Source: a bacterium (GTDB taxonomy: Bacteria > JAMOTN01). From it: 34,793 nt of DNA. Below are positions 1-6,022 of the stretch, in pieces. The notes under the pieces are model-generated. The model ran no database searches. It worked only from the letters and a program-made list of their open reading frames with translations, and was not told the origin of the DNA. The stretch spans positions 1 to 34,793 of the forward strand of contig JAMOTN010000042.1 in the NCBI GenBank assembly GCA_027062325.1, read 5' to 3'. Every line of letters begins with the position of its first letter. Position 1 is the first letter of the stretch. Made by a program: the position numbers and the translations under genes.

Positions 1-362
1 CAAATGGAAGTTTAGTTGATATAGATAACTATACTGATGCGAACGGAAATCCATTAGAGTTGCCAGATACTCTTAATGCAACTATGGAGTTTGCAGGTCC
101 CGGCTCTTCTGGAAATTGCGGTTACATAGATCCAGTAGATCAAAGAGTTATTCACATATTCCTATATATGCATAAGCATAATATAATAGGAAATACCACT
201 CGTATAAATATATGTCCGTCAAGTGCGGTTTCAAATGTGGAAAAGTTAAAGGATCCTAGTCAGCGCAATGCTTTGATGAAAGAGGCTAACCAACAGATAA
301 CGGATTTGTTGGGGCAAGGAGCTCGTATGACTGGAACTGCTGTATTGGTGAAACAGATGTAA
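1..362 (+). CDS. 3' end of an unrecognised gene (5' end outside the window)
   Basis: The reading frame is open from base 3 to the TAA at 360-362, so this is the last ~120 codons of a longer gene. A TTG at 60 is an in-frame codon but has no convincing ribosome site and the frame runs on upstream, so I treat the gene as truncated by the window edge. The visible protein is rich in Asn, Thr, Gly and Ser, unlike the Lys/Glu-rich proteins that follow. It has two Cys (in NCGY and NICPS) and ends in TGTAVLVKQM. Such composition would suit a secreted or surface protein, but that is inference. I recognise no family. It ends 46 bases before the STAS gene start and may share its transcript. Confidence 0.6.
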   Translation, partial: NGSLVDIDNYTDANGNPLELPDTLNATMEFAGPGSSGNCGYIDPVDQRVIHIFLYMHKHNIIGNTTRINICPSSAVSNVEKLKDPSQRNALMKEANQQITDLLGQGARMTGTAVLVKQM

Positions 363-408
363 TTTGTGTCAAAGTGGATGTGATTATTACGGAGTTAAGG
401 AGTGGGGG

Positions 409-726
409 ATGTTGAGTTTAACAGATGTTAAGATAAGAGCAGTAAAAGATAAAGAGACAGGTGTAGTTAATTTGCTGGTAGAAGGAAATTTGCTGTACTC
501 GAATGCTAAACTTTTGGAGGATAAACTTGAGAAACTTGTAGGTCAGGATGTTGTTATAGATTTTTCAAAAACAGGTCTTATAACGAGTAAAGGATTGGCA
601 ATCCTCATAGATTTTTTGAAAAAACAGGAGACTTTGAATAAAAAAGTGAAGATAAAAGTTGGTACAAGTTATGTGAAGAGAGTCCTTGAAATGGCGGGGC
701 TTGTTGATAAAGTTGATGTTATATAA
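409..726 (+). CDS. Small STAS-domain protein (anti-sigma antagonist type)
   Basis: A 105-residue protein made almost entirely of one STAS fold. Proteins of this kind (SpoIIAA/RsbV family) bind anti-sigma factors or partner-switching kinases and are controlled by Ser phosphorylation. The core reads DVVIDFSKTGLITSKGLAILIDFL, split here as DVVIDFSKTG and LITSKGLAIL, and it ends in the usual VKRVLEMAGLVDKV helix. In SpoIIAA the loop is D-S-S-G-L with the first Ser phosphorylated; here it is T-S-K-G-L, so the Ser is kept but the preceding Asp is Thr. I chose ATG 409 because AAGGAG lies at 397-402, six bases away; a TTG at 364 in frame has no such site. No cognate kinase or anti-sigma gene is visible nearby. 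Confidence 0.8.
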   Translation: MLSLTDVKIRAVKDKETGVVNLLVEGNLLYSNAKLLEDKLEKLVGQDVVIDFSKTGLITSKGLAILIDFLKKQETLNKKVKIKVGTSYVKRVLEMAGLVDKVDVI

Positions 727-762
727 GGAGGGAGAAGGAAAAGTATCAGGTTATTTGAAAAA

Positions 763-1329
763 ATGTTCATATTATTAAGATTAAGTTACTTTGAAGGAAG
801 AGATATTAAGTTAGTGAGAGTCCAGTTGGGAGAATGGAGTAAAAATGATGGGGGGATGAAAGTCCCCCCTATTCTCATTTTGAAAGATGAAAATTTTAAT
901 GAGCAGACTATTAAGATGTCTGTAAAATACTTTGATATTACCCATAAAGTGCTTTCTCTACTCGAAAATTATTTTAAGTTAGAGAAAATTAGCTGGGATA
1001 AGTTGGTTGATGTGGCTGACTTTGGAAGAGTACCCCACTTTTCTAAAAGGGTTTATCGCTGGTTAGTTGAAAATACGGACTACGGAGATACAGTGACTTA
1101 TGGTGGTGTAGCAAAAGCTTTGGAGACTCATCCAAGAGCAGTTGCAGTTGCTATGAAGAGAAATCCTTATCCTTTATTGATACCCTGTCATAGAGTTGTT
1201 GGTAAAAATAGTTTGGGAGGTTATTCAGCAGGAGGAAGTGGGATAAATGGCGCAAGACTTAAGAAATTACTACTTCGATTTGAGAGAGAAGGAGCTGTTA
1301 GTGAAGTTATTTTATTCAAGACGCGTTGA
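763..1329 (+). CDS. ogt: O6-alkylguanine-DNA alkyltransferase (Ogt/MGMT)
   Basis: DNA repair protein that moves the alkyl group from O6-alkylguanine to its own Cys. The C-terminal half is a clear alkyltransferase domain: a VTYGGVAKAL start, the DNA-binding helix around PRAVAVAMKRNPYPLL, then the active-site motif IPCHRVV with Cys142 (numbered from ATG 763) and GKNSLGGYSAGG. The Cys is present, so this is not a catalytically dead Trp-type alkyltransferase-like protein. The N-terminus is uncertain. ATG 763 is about 24 bases from the purine-rich site at 726-739. ATG 856 sits inside a strong GC hairpin (850-869), and ATG 916 would give 137 residues. Its 3' end overlaps hemW by 29 bases, implying translational coupling. 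Confidence 0.85.
   Translation: MFILLRLSYFEGRDIKLVRVQLGEWSKNDGGMKVPPILILKDENFNEQTIKMSVKYFDITHKVLSLLENYFKLEKISWDKLVDVADFGRVPHFSKRVYRWLVENTDYGDTVTYGGVAKALETHPRAVAVAMKRNPYPLLIPCHRVVGKNSLGGYSAGGSGINGARLKKLLLRFEREGAVSEVILFKTR
850..869 (+). terminator. GC hairpin near the start of ogt; possible terminator or start-site occluder
   Basis: GGGGGGA (850-856) pairs perfectly with TCCCCCC (863-869) around a six-base loop TGAAAG, and TATTCTCATTTTG follows. Six consecutive G-C pairs stand out in this AT-rich DNA. It could end the upstream STAS transcript (the U-tract is weak), or it could hide the ATG at 856, which is the last base of the left arm plus two loop bases. It lies within the longest possible ogt frame, which is why the ogt start is in doubt. 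Confidence 0.4.
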
Positions 1330-2473
1330 TGAGGAATTTTTTTACTTTCATATTCCGTTTTGTAAAGCACTGTGTGACTACTGCAATTTTTACAAAATAC
1401 CTCAGACTAGGGGCCTAGATCTAAAATTTTACTATGAGCGATTACTAACTTATTTTAAGATCGTATTTGAGAAAGAGATGATAGGAAAAGAGTACAATAA
1501 GCTAAATTTGTACTTTGGGGGTGGAACTCCTTCTGATAGTTTTTATTTTCTAGAGTTCTTGGAGCAGTTGCTAAATTTTTTGGAAGGTTGGGAAGTTAGC
1601 ATTGGTGAGTTGAATCTTGAAATATCGGAGAGCACTTCGTTAACTTGGATAAAAGAGTTAATTAGGCTTGTAGTACATAAATTGAATAAACTTAGAATTA
1701 GCGTTGGAGTTCAAAGTTTTTCAAGTTCAGTCAGAAGATTCATAGGTAGGAAAAGAGAAACTAATTTTGAATTATTGGAATTTTTAAGACAAGCAGATCT
1801 TGAGCGTGTTGCTATCAACCTCGATTTGATATACGTGCCTTATTATGCAAAGTTTTTTTTAGAGGATGTAGAGCAGATTTTTTATTATTTCCCTGATAGT
1901 GTTTCTGTGTATTGGTTGGAAGAAAAACTTGATACTGTGTTTTTCAAAAAAGCTAAAGTGTCCGGATTTTATGCTAAACGTGACATGTTAGAAAATGAAG
2001 ATGTTTTCGATATTTTCTTTACTGGAATGAAACGTTTGAGAGAGAAGTATGCGTGGTATGAATTGTCAAACTTGGCGCGTAGTGTGAAAGGTGTGAGCCT
2101 TTTCAATCTAAATTACTGGATTGGAAATAAGTGGATTGCTTTTGGAGCTGCAGCTTCAGGATTTAGATTGTTAGAAGGTAAAAAGTCAAATTTAAGGGCT
2201 TTAACATTTAAGTCAGGCAATTTGGATGAGTTTATAAAAGGGATAGTTAAGATCGATTATTTAGTCAAGGAAGAGATTGTGTGGTGGTTTTTGACTAATA
2301 GGCTTAGGTTAGCACTCTGGGATAAGGAGGATTGGAAAAATGCTCTGACTCAACTGGAAATAAAAGCCCAACCTTTGTTTTACAAGTTGCTGAAAGAGTT
2401 TTATACTTCTTTTGAAAATAGATTGTTAATTAATTCCTTTGCCACTAAACTGATGGAAAATTTGAAATTTTGA
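1301..2473 (+). CDS. hemW: HemW-like radical SAM protein (coproporphyrinogen III oxidase-like), divergent
   Basis: A 390-residue radical SAM protein of the HemN/HemW group; HemW is a heme chaperone, while HemN acts in anaerobic heme synthesis. Landmarks: FHIPFC then the cluster motif C21-x3-C25-x2-C28, FGGGTPS at 72-78, ISVGVQSFSSSVRRFIGR and INLDLIY, and YELSNLAR followed by NLNYWIGNKWIAFG near the C-terminal third. It departs from the family: the usual GLPG after the LDLIYG strand is absent (VPYY instead), and the His after the GR motif is replaced (GRKRE). GTG 1301 is chosen because AAGGAG at 1289-1294 is six bases upstream; an in-frame ATG at 1247 has no good site. The gene ends one base from the convergent antiporter gene. 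A HemW-type role is likely; exact activity is unsure. Confidence 0.75.
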   Translation: MKLFYSRRVDEEFFYFHIPFCKALCDYCNFYKIPQTRGLDLKFYYERLLTYFKIVFEKEMIGKEYNKLNLYFGGGTPSDSFYFLEFLEQLLNFLEGWEVSIGELNLEISESTSLTWIKELIRLVVHKLNKLRISVGVQSFSSSVRRFIGRKRETNFELLEFLRQADLERVAINLDLIYVPYYAKFFLEDVEQIFYYFPDSVSVYWLEEKLDTVFFKKAKVSGFYAKRDMLENEDVFDIFFTGMKRLREKYAWYELSNLARSVKGVSLFNLNYWIGNKWIAFGAAASGFRLLEGKKSNLRALTFKSGNLDEFIKGIVKIDYLVKEEIVWWFLTNRLRLALWDKEDWKNALTQLEIKAQPLFYKLLKEFYTSFENRLLINSFATKLMENLKF

Positions 2474-2474
2474 G

Positions 2475-4142
2475 TTATATTGTATCATTGTCAACTACTT
2501 TACCTACTGCTCTTATAAATATGAAGGGAATGGCAATTGCCACAGGAATAAGGAGTACTACTGGAATTACGGAGGATAAGATGTAGAGAACTACAGCAGA
2601 TAGTGCAGCAAATAAAGCATATGGGAGCTGTGTTTTTACGTGTTCTATCAGAGAACAACCAGAAGCCATGGCAGAGATTATGGTGGTATCGGAGATTGGA
2701 GAACAGTGATCTCCAAATACACTTCCTGCAAGGCATGCGGAAATAACAGGATACAAGAACTTTGGATCCATCGCAATTATTGCAGGTACTGCCATTGGCA
2801 AAATAACAGCCATTGTTCCCCAGCTAGTGCCTGTTGCAAATGATGTAATTGCAGATGTTATAAATACCACTGATGCAAACAAAAATGGAGGAATTTTGCC
2901 TTTGACAATCTCAACAACGTACTTAGCTGTACCTAGTTCCTGTGTCACTTTGCCCAGGCTCCATGCCAAAGTCATTATAAGGATGGGAGTAACCATTGCT
3001 TGAATTCCCCCAGCGAAACCTTCCATAGCTTCTTTGACACTTAGGGCTCCAGTTAATACCACAAGTGTGAATGCCAGAACTGCGGATAAAAATGAACCCC
3101 ATAGTAGAGCAGAAAAAGAGTCAGCATTTGAGATCGTATCTTTTAAGTTGGAGATGCTCCTAATGGCTTCAAATATACTACGTTTTGTGTTATCGGCTCC
3201 GGTTTTTACTAAGAAAAATATGATTGAAGATATGAGAAAAGCAATAACTATTACACTTATCCAAGCAGCTCCTTTTAAAGATTTACCTTCGAGTTTAGTT
3301 TCCCCTCCAACCTCTACCCAGCCTTTTGTTTTTTTTCCTTCTCTTGCTGTTATTTCAGCTTCATACATTGGTGATACTTCGCGCTGGAGCAAAATGGTTG
3401 CAAGTACTGTGAATAAGGCTACGATTGTGTAAAAACGATAAGGAATTGATTTTAAAAAGGCAATGTAGGGATTTTCTCCCCACCCTGCAACTTGGAAACT
3501 TGTCCCAACGACGCTTAATTCATATCCAATCCAAGTTGATATGATTGCCATTCCAACTACTGGGGCACTGGTAGAGTCGACTATGTAAGCAAGCTTTTCA
3601 CGAGATATTTTAAACTTATCTGTTAGAGGCCGAGATGTGTTACCAACTATTAAAGTGTTGGCATAATCGTCGAAAAATATTCCGACTCCTAATAAAAATG
3701 AGAAAAGTTGGACAGCACGGGGAGATTTTATGCGAGTTGCAAGTTTGTTTACTAGATTCATTACTGATCCACTCTTAGATATTATTCCAACAACGCCCCC
3801 AAGCATCAGGGAGAATACGACTATTTTAACGTGATCTGCATCGCTGAGTACCTTTATTATTACCTTGGCTGGAAAATCCATAAGAGAATTACTAAGAGAT
3901 GTCCAAAAGCTTGCTCCACTTTTCAAGTTTATCAGTACAAGACCTAAAATACTTCCAAGGGTTATGGAAAACAGAGCTTCTTCTAAGCTGAATGCGAGCA
4001 TAATGACAACGATTGGCGGAACAAGTTTAAAGAAGTTTGCATTTTCTTTTGTTGCAGACATGACTGCCCAAATAGAAAGAATAGAAGCGATACTTATACC
4101 CACAAGTTTTTTTAAATAAGCTTTACTTTTAGAAGAAGACAT
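2475..4142 (-). CDS. nhaC: NhaC-family Na+/H+ (or carboxylate/H+) antiporter
   Basis: Integral membrane antiporter of 555 residues with about a dozen hydrophobic segments. NhaC relatives exchange Na+ or organic acids for H+ across the inner membrane. Diagnostic stretches are GVGIFFDDYANTLIVG in the first half and TSFATGTSWGTMAVILP plus GSVFGDHCSPISDTTIISAM in the second; the Asp residues in these motifs are the expected ion-handling residues. ATG 4142 is preceded by AGAGGTGG with suitable spacing; a GTG three codons upstream is less well placed. A charged loop (AREGKKTKGWVEVGGETK) interrupts the middle. It is the last gene after the HU and RdgB-like genes and stops one base from the end of hemW with no visible terminator between them. 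The transported substrate cannot be read from the sequence. Confidence 0.85.
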   Translation of the reverse strand: MSSSKSKAYLKKLVGISIASILSIWAVMSATKENANFFKLVPPIVVIMLAFSLEEALFSITLGSILGLVLINLKSGASFWTSLSNSLMDFPAKVIIKVLSDADHVKIVVFSLMLGGVVGIISKSGSVMNLVNKLATRIKSPRAVQLFSFLLGVGIFFDDYANTLIVGNTSRPLTDKFKISREKLAYIVDSTSAPVVGMAIISTWIGYELSVVGTSFQVAGWGENPYIAFLKSIPYRFYTIVALFTVLATILLQREVSPMYEAEITAREGKKTKGWVEVGGETKLEGKSLKGAAWISVIVIAFLISSIIFFLVKTGADNTKRSIFEAIRSISNLKDTISNADSFSALLWGSFLSAVLAFTLVVLTGALSVKEAMEGFAGGIQAMVTPILIMTLAWSLGKVTQELGTAKYVVEIVKGKIPPFLFASVVFITSAITSFATGTSWGTMAVILPMAVPAIIAMDPKFLYPVISACLAGSVFGDHCSPISDTTIISAMASGCSLIEHVKTQLPYALFAALSAVVLYILSSVIPVVLLIPVAIAIPFIFIRAVGKVVDNDTI

Positions 4143-4203
4143 GATCCCCACCTCTTAATTACCAAGGAATTGACTTGATTAGGAGTGAGTAATTCGATGA
4201 CTT

Positions 4204-5337
4204 TTATTCACTTTTAAGTAAAAATATTCTATCAAAAATTTTACGCATGGCTTTAGAGCGATGAGAGATGAATTTTTTAAGGTGGGGAATTTCAGCAAGT
4301 GAAGGTTTGCTATTTTGTGAAAAGTGAGTATTTACAAGTTGTTCCGGAATGTATTTAAACTCATTTCGATGTGGTGAAAAGATGGGATCATATCCAAATC
4401 CCCCAGCACCTTTAGGTGCGGTGAGAATTTCTCCCATAAGTCTTCCAGTTGTCAATATTGTTGGAGAGATTTGAGCTATGAATGGGTGGGATTTCAAATG
4501 TATGCCCCAACCAGCATTAATTGATATCAAAGTTGCTGCCGCAATAGTTAAAAAGAAGGCAGAAAAGTTGTTAGAGCTTTTGCATTTTTCAATTACTATC
4601 CTCCACCTTTCTTCATCTGTATCACCTATGCGTTTTGCTTTTGGACCAGGAAATGATTGAAAGGCTTGCAGGTATAATCCTGTGTCTTCGCCTATGATGG
4701 ATAAGAGAATGTGAGGAGAATTTAAAGTATTCGAGGATTTGTTGAAAGATGAAGGAGTAGATTTTGCCTTTACAGAGGTTGAAAGAAGTTTTTGTAAAAT
4801 TTTAGAAGTTGCATGTATAGATTTGTTTACTGCATTTACTGAGATATTGTCTCCTTCTTCCACTTCTATAGGAAGATTTGTGAAATGGACAGTTAGGAAA
4901 GAGTTTTGAAAGTTGAGTTGGTAAGATTTTATGTAATTGAGTTTTAAATTTAGTAGTAGAGTTTTTAGCAGTAGTTGGGTGATTGAGTTGTTAGATGAAA
5001 TATAAGGGTGTGGAAAAGATGGAGGTGTGGCATGAGAATTATTTATTTTATTTGAGAGATTTGTTGAATTTAAATTTTTAGCTGTGAAGGTGTTATTAAA
5101 GTGCGACTTGTTGCAGTATGTATTGTTCGATTCATAACGAACAAACGTTTGTTCGTTTAGTAAAAAATTTTTTAAGCGCTGAGCTTGAAGTTCATCTTTA
5201 TCACTTGAGAAGCTGAATTTAAGATTTTGTTCCTCACACCACACCTCCCAATTATCTGTTATCTCAATGACTTTGTGAGGGTTATTTGTTGCTACAACAA
5301 AAATAAATGTATCTGGGTGTAACTCTTTCATTCTCAC
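4204..5337 (-). CDS. rdgB: RdgB/HAM1-type dITP/XTP pyrophosphatase with large low-complexity insertions
   Basis: House-cleaning enzyme family that hydrolyses non-canonical NTPs (dITP, XTP) to the monophosphate. Family motifs appear in order: FVVATNNPHKVIEI (residues 13-26), DNISVNAVNKSI (163-174, the eNA..KA helix), GEDTGL (216-221, the catalytic-Asp loop, usually DDSGL), KGAGGFGYDPIF (309-320) and FISHRSKAMRKI (356-367). The family is usually about 190-200 residues; this one is 377. The excess is mainly residues ~61-155, rich in Asn, Ser, Thr and Leu, and ~186-208. The frame is intact and all motifs are kept, so it is probably a working enzyme. Start is GTG 5337 (GGGGG five bases upstream) or ATG 5331. 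It lies 26 bases after the HU-like gene, likely co-transcribed. Confidence 0.8.
   Translation of the reverse strand: MRMKELHPDTFIFVVATNNPHKVIEITDNWEVWCEEQNLKFSFSSDKDELQAQRLKNFLLNEQTFVRYESNNTYCNKSHFNNTFTAKNLNSTNLSNKINNSHATPPSFPHPYISSNNSITQLLLKTLLLNLKLNYIKSYQLNFQNSFLTVHFTNLPIEVEEGDNISVNAVNKSIHATSKILQKLLSTSVKAKSTPSSFNKSSNTLNSPHILLSIIGEDTGLYLQAFQSFPGPKAKRIGDTDEERWRIVIEKCKSSNNFSAFFLTIAAATLISINAGWGIHLKSHPFIAQISPTILTTGRLMGEILTAPKGAGGFGYDPIFSPHRNEFKYIPEQLVNTHFSQNSKPSLAEIPHLKKFISHRSKAMRKIFDRIFLLKSE
5125..5157. repeat. Three evenly spaced GTTCG/CGAAC half-sites including a 22-bp perfect palindrome
   Basis: GTTCG (5125-5129), CGAAC (5138-5142) and GTTCG (5151-5155) alternate in orientation with exactly 8 bases between neighbours. 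The last two lie in a perfect 22-bp palindrome (5136-5157; half-arm AACGAACAAAC). Bases 5138-5151 match 13 of 14 positions of the Gram-positive LexA/DinR consensus CGAACRNRYGTTYC. The element lies in the coding sequence of the rdgB-like gene, where it encodes NEQTFVR at the start of its low-complexity insertion. A protein-binding role is inference. Confidence 0.45.
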
Positions 5338-5363
5338 AAAGTCCCCCTTGCAGTTTTAGAGAT

Positions 5364-5657
5364 TTATTTTAACTCCTGAGTTAGTTTTTTGCTGGGAATG
5401 AATTTTATTCTTTTGCGTGACGGGACATTTATAATTTTTCCCGTTCTTGGATGTTTGATTTTTCTTGGTTTTGCGTCAACTACTTTGAGAGTACCTACAC
5501 CTCTAATTCTGAATAATCCGTCTTCTTTCAATGCGTTAAATACAGTCAGTTCAAATGCTCCCAAAATGTGTAGAAGCAGCGGGATGGAAATCTTTTTGCT
5601 CAATCCCTTCTCCTGTAGAATCTTCATCACTCTCTTTGCAATTTCTTGCTTTCTCAT
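5364..5657 (-). CDS. hup: HU/IHF-family DNA-binding protein
   Basis: Small (97-residue) histone-like protein that bends DNA as a dimer in the nucleoid. It shows the family plan: an N-terminal helical pair (MRKQEIAKRVMKILQEKG, then IPLLLHILGAFELTVFNAL), the beta turn LFRIRGVGTLKVVDAK (compare V.L.GFGTF), then the minor-groove arm KIKHPRTGKIINVP and the closing RIKFIPSKKLTQEL. PRTGK is the strongest signature. The arm keeps the Pro that intercalates DNA. ATG 5657 is chosen because AAAGGAGGG precedes it by about six bases; the frame stays open upstream to 5750 but without a ribosome site. It is the first gene of a likely operon with the RdgB-like and NhaC genes and has its own promoter upstream. 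Confidence 0.88.
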   Translation of the reverse strand: MRKQEIAKRVMKILQEKGLSKKISIPLLLHILGAFELTVFNALKEDGLFRIRGVGTLKVVDAKPRKIKHPRTGKIINVPSRKRIKFIPSKKLTQELK

Positions 5658-5721
5658 CTCGATCCCTCCTTTCGGGTATGTTATTACTGTTTGATTCAGT
5701 CCCCATTTTCCCAAGACACCT

Positions 5722-5750
5722 ATCTTAACACATAAATTACTTTCAATCAA
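5722..5750 (-). promoter_or_regulatory. Candidate sigma70-type promoter of the HU-like gene
   Basis: On the minus strand TTGATT (5750-5745) and TAAGAT (5727-5722) are 17 bases apart, each matching four of six consensus positions. Transcription would begin near 5715, leaving a leader of about 58 bases that contains the AAAGGAGGG ribosome site. Confidence 0.5.
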
Positions 5751-5822
5751 TAAATTACATCAATTACGCCAGAAAGCACTGACAAGCAAATGTAAGGCTA
5801 ATAAACTAACTAAGACCCAATA

Positions 5823-5852
5823 TTGAATTGAATATTTGCTAAACTTTATAAA
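5823..5852 (+). promoter_or_regulatory. Possible plus-strand promoter in the intergenic region
   Basis: TTGAAT (5823-5828) and TATAAA (5847-5852, five of six matches to TATAAT) are 18 bases apart. The -10 box lies inside the palindrome AACTTTATAAAGTT. It would read into the GCTGAT repeats and the 5939-5970 hairpin, that is, into a possible small RNA. AT-rich DNA yields such pairs by chance, so support is weak. Confidence 0.25.
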
Positions 5853-5938
5853 GTTGAAAACTTACCTTACAAACTAGAAAGTAATGATTTACAAGCCTGG
5901 GCAGCAGCTGATTTTGCTGATAAGCTGATAGCGGTAAT

Positions 5939-5970
5939 AACTTATGCAGGGAATCACCCCTTTATAAGTT
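5939..5970. other. Imperfect hairpin in the non-coding region
   Basis: AACTTAT (5939-5945) pairs with ATAAGTT (5964-5970). Read as plus-strand RNA the stem continues through a G-U pair, one mismatch, an A-U pair and GGG/CCC, closing on a six-base loop (5952-5957). No T-tract follows on either strand, so it does not look like a terminator. It could be a structured small RNA or leader element. Confidence 0.35.
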
Positions 5971-5983
5971 TAAAAATTGTCAG

Positions 5984-6009
5984 AAAAAAAGTCAAATTGA
6001 AGCAATTTG
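5984..6009 (-). terminator. Intrinsic terminator after the HEAT-repeat genes
   Basis: On the minus strand, 14 bases past the stop of the HEAT gene, CAAATTG (6009-6003) and CAATTTG (5999-5993) form a 7-bp stem around a 3-base loop. Two bases later comes a run of seven T (5990-5984). The stem is AT-rich but its position and T-run fit a rho-independent terminator. Confidence 0.6.
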
Positions 6010-6022
6010 GAGCCATACAATT

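Larger units (their letters stand above)
5658..6022. other. 365-bp non-coding region between the HU-like and HEAT-repeat genes
   Basis: No supportable gene. Going up in coordinate it holds: the HU-gene leader and sigma70-like promoter (minus strand, 5750-5722); a perfect 14-bp palindrome AACTTTATAAAGTT (5842-5855) overlapping a possible plus-strand promoter; three GCTGAT repeats (5907, 5916, 5924); a long imperfect hairpin (5939-5970); and the terminator of the HEAT unit (5984-6009, minus strand). The only short frame I noticed, 14 codons from ATG 5884, has no ribosome site. Confidence 0.7.

Noticed and set aside
3034-3432. 132-codon frame antisense to the NhaC-type antiporter gene
   Set aside because: The antiporter frame has all family motifs across this stretch; the opposite frame has none.
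5125-5133. GTTCGATTC, identical to a tRNA T-loop core
   Set aside because: No pairing T-stem, acceptor stem or anticodon arm around it on either strand; it is part of the half-site array within a coding gene.
5884-5928. 14-codon frame from ATG 5884 in the intergenic region
   Set aside because: No ribosome site, and the length is well within chance.
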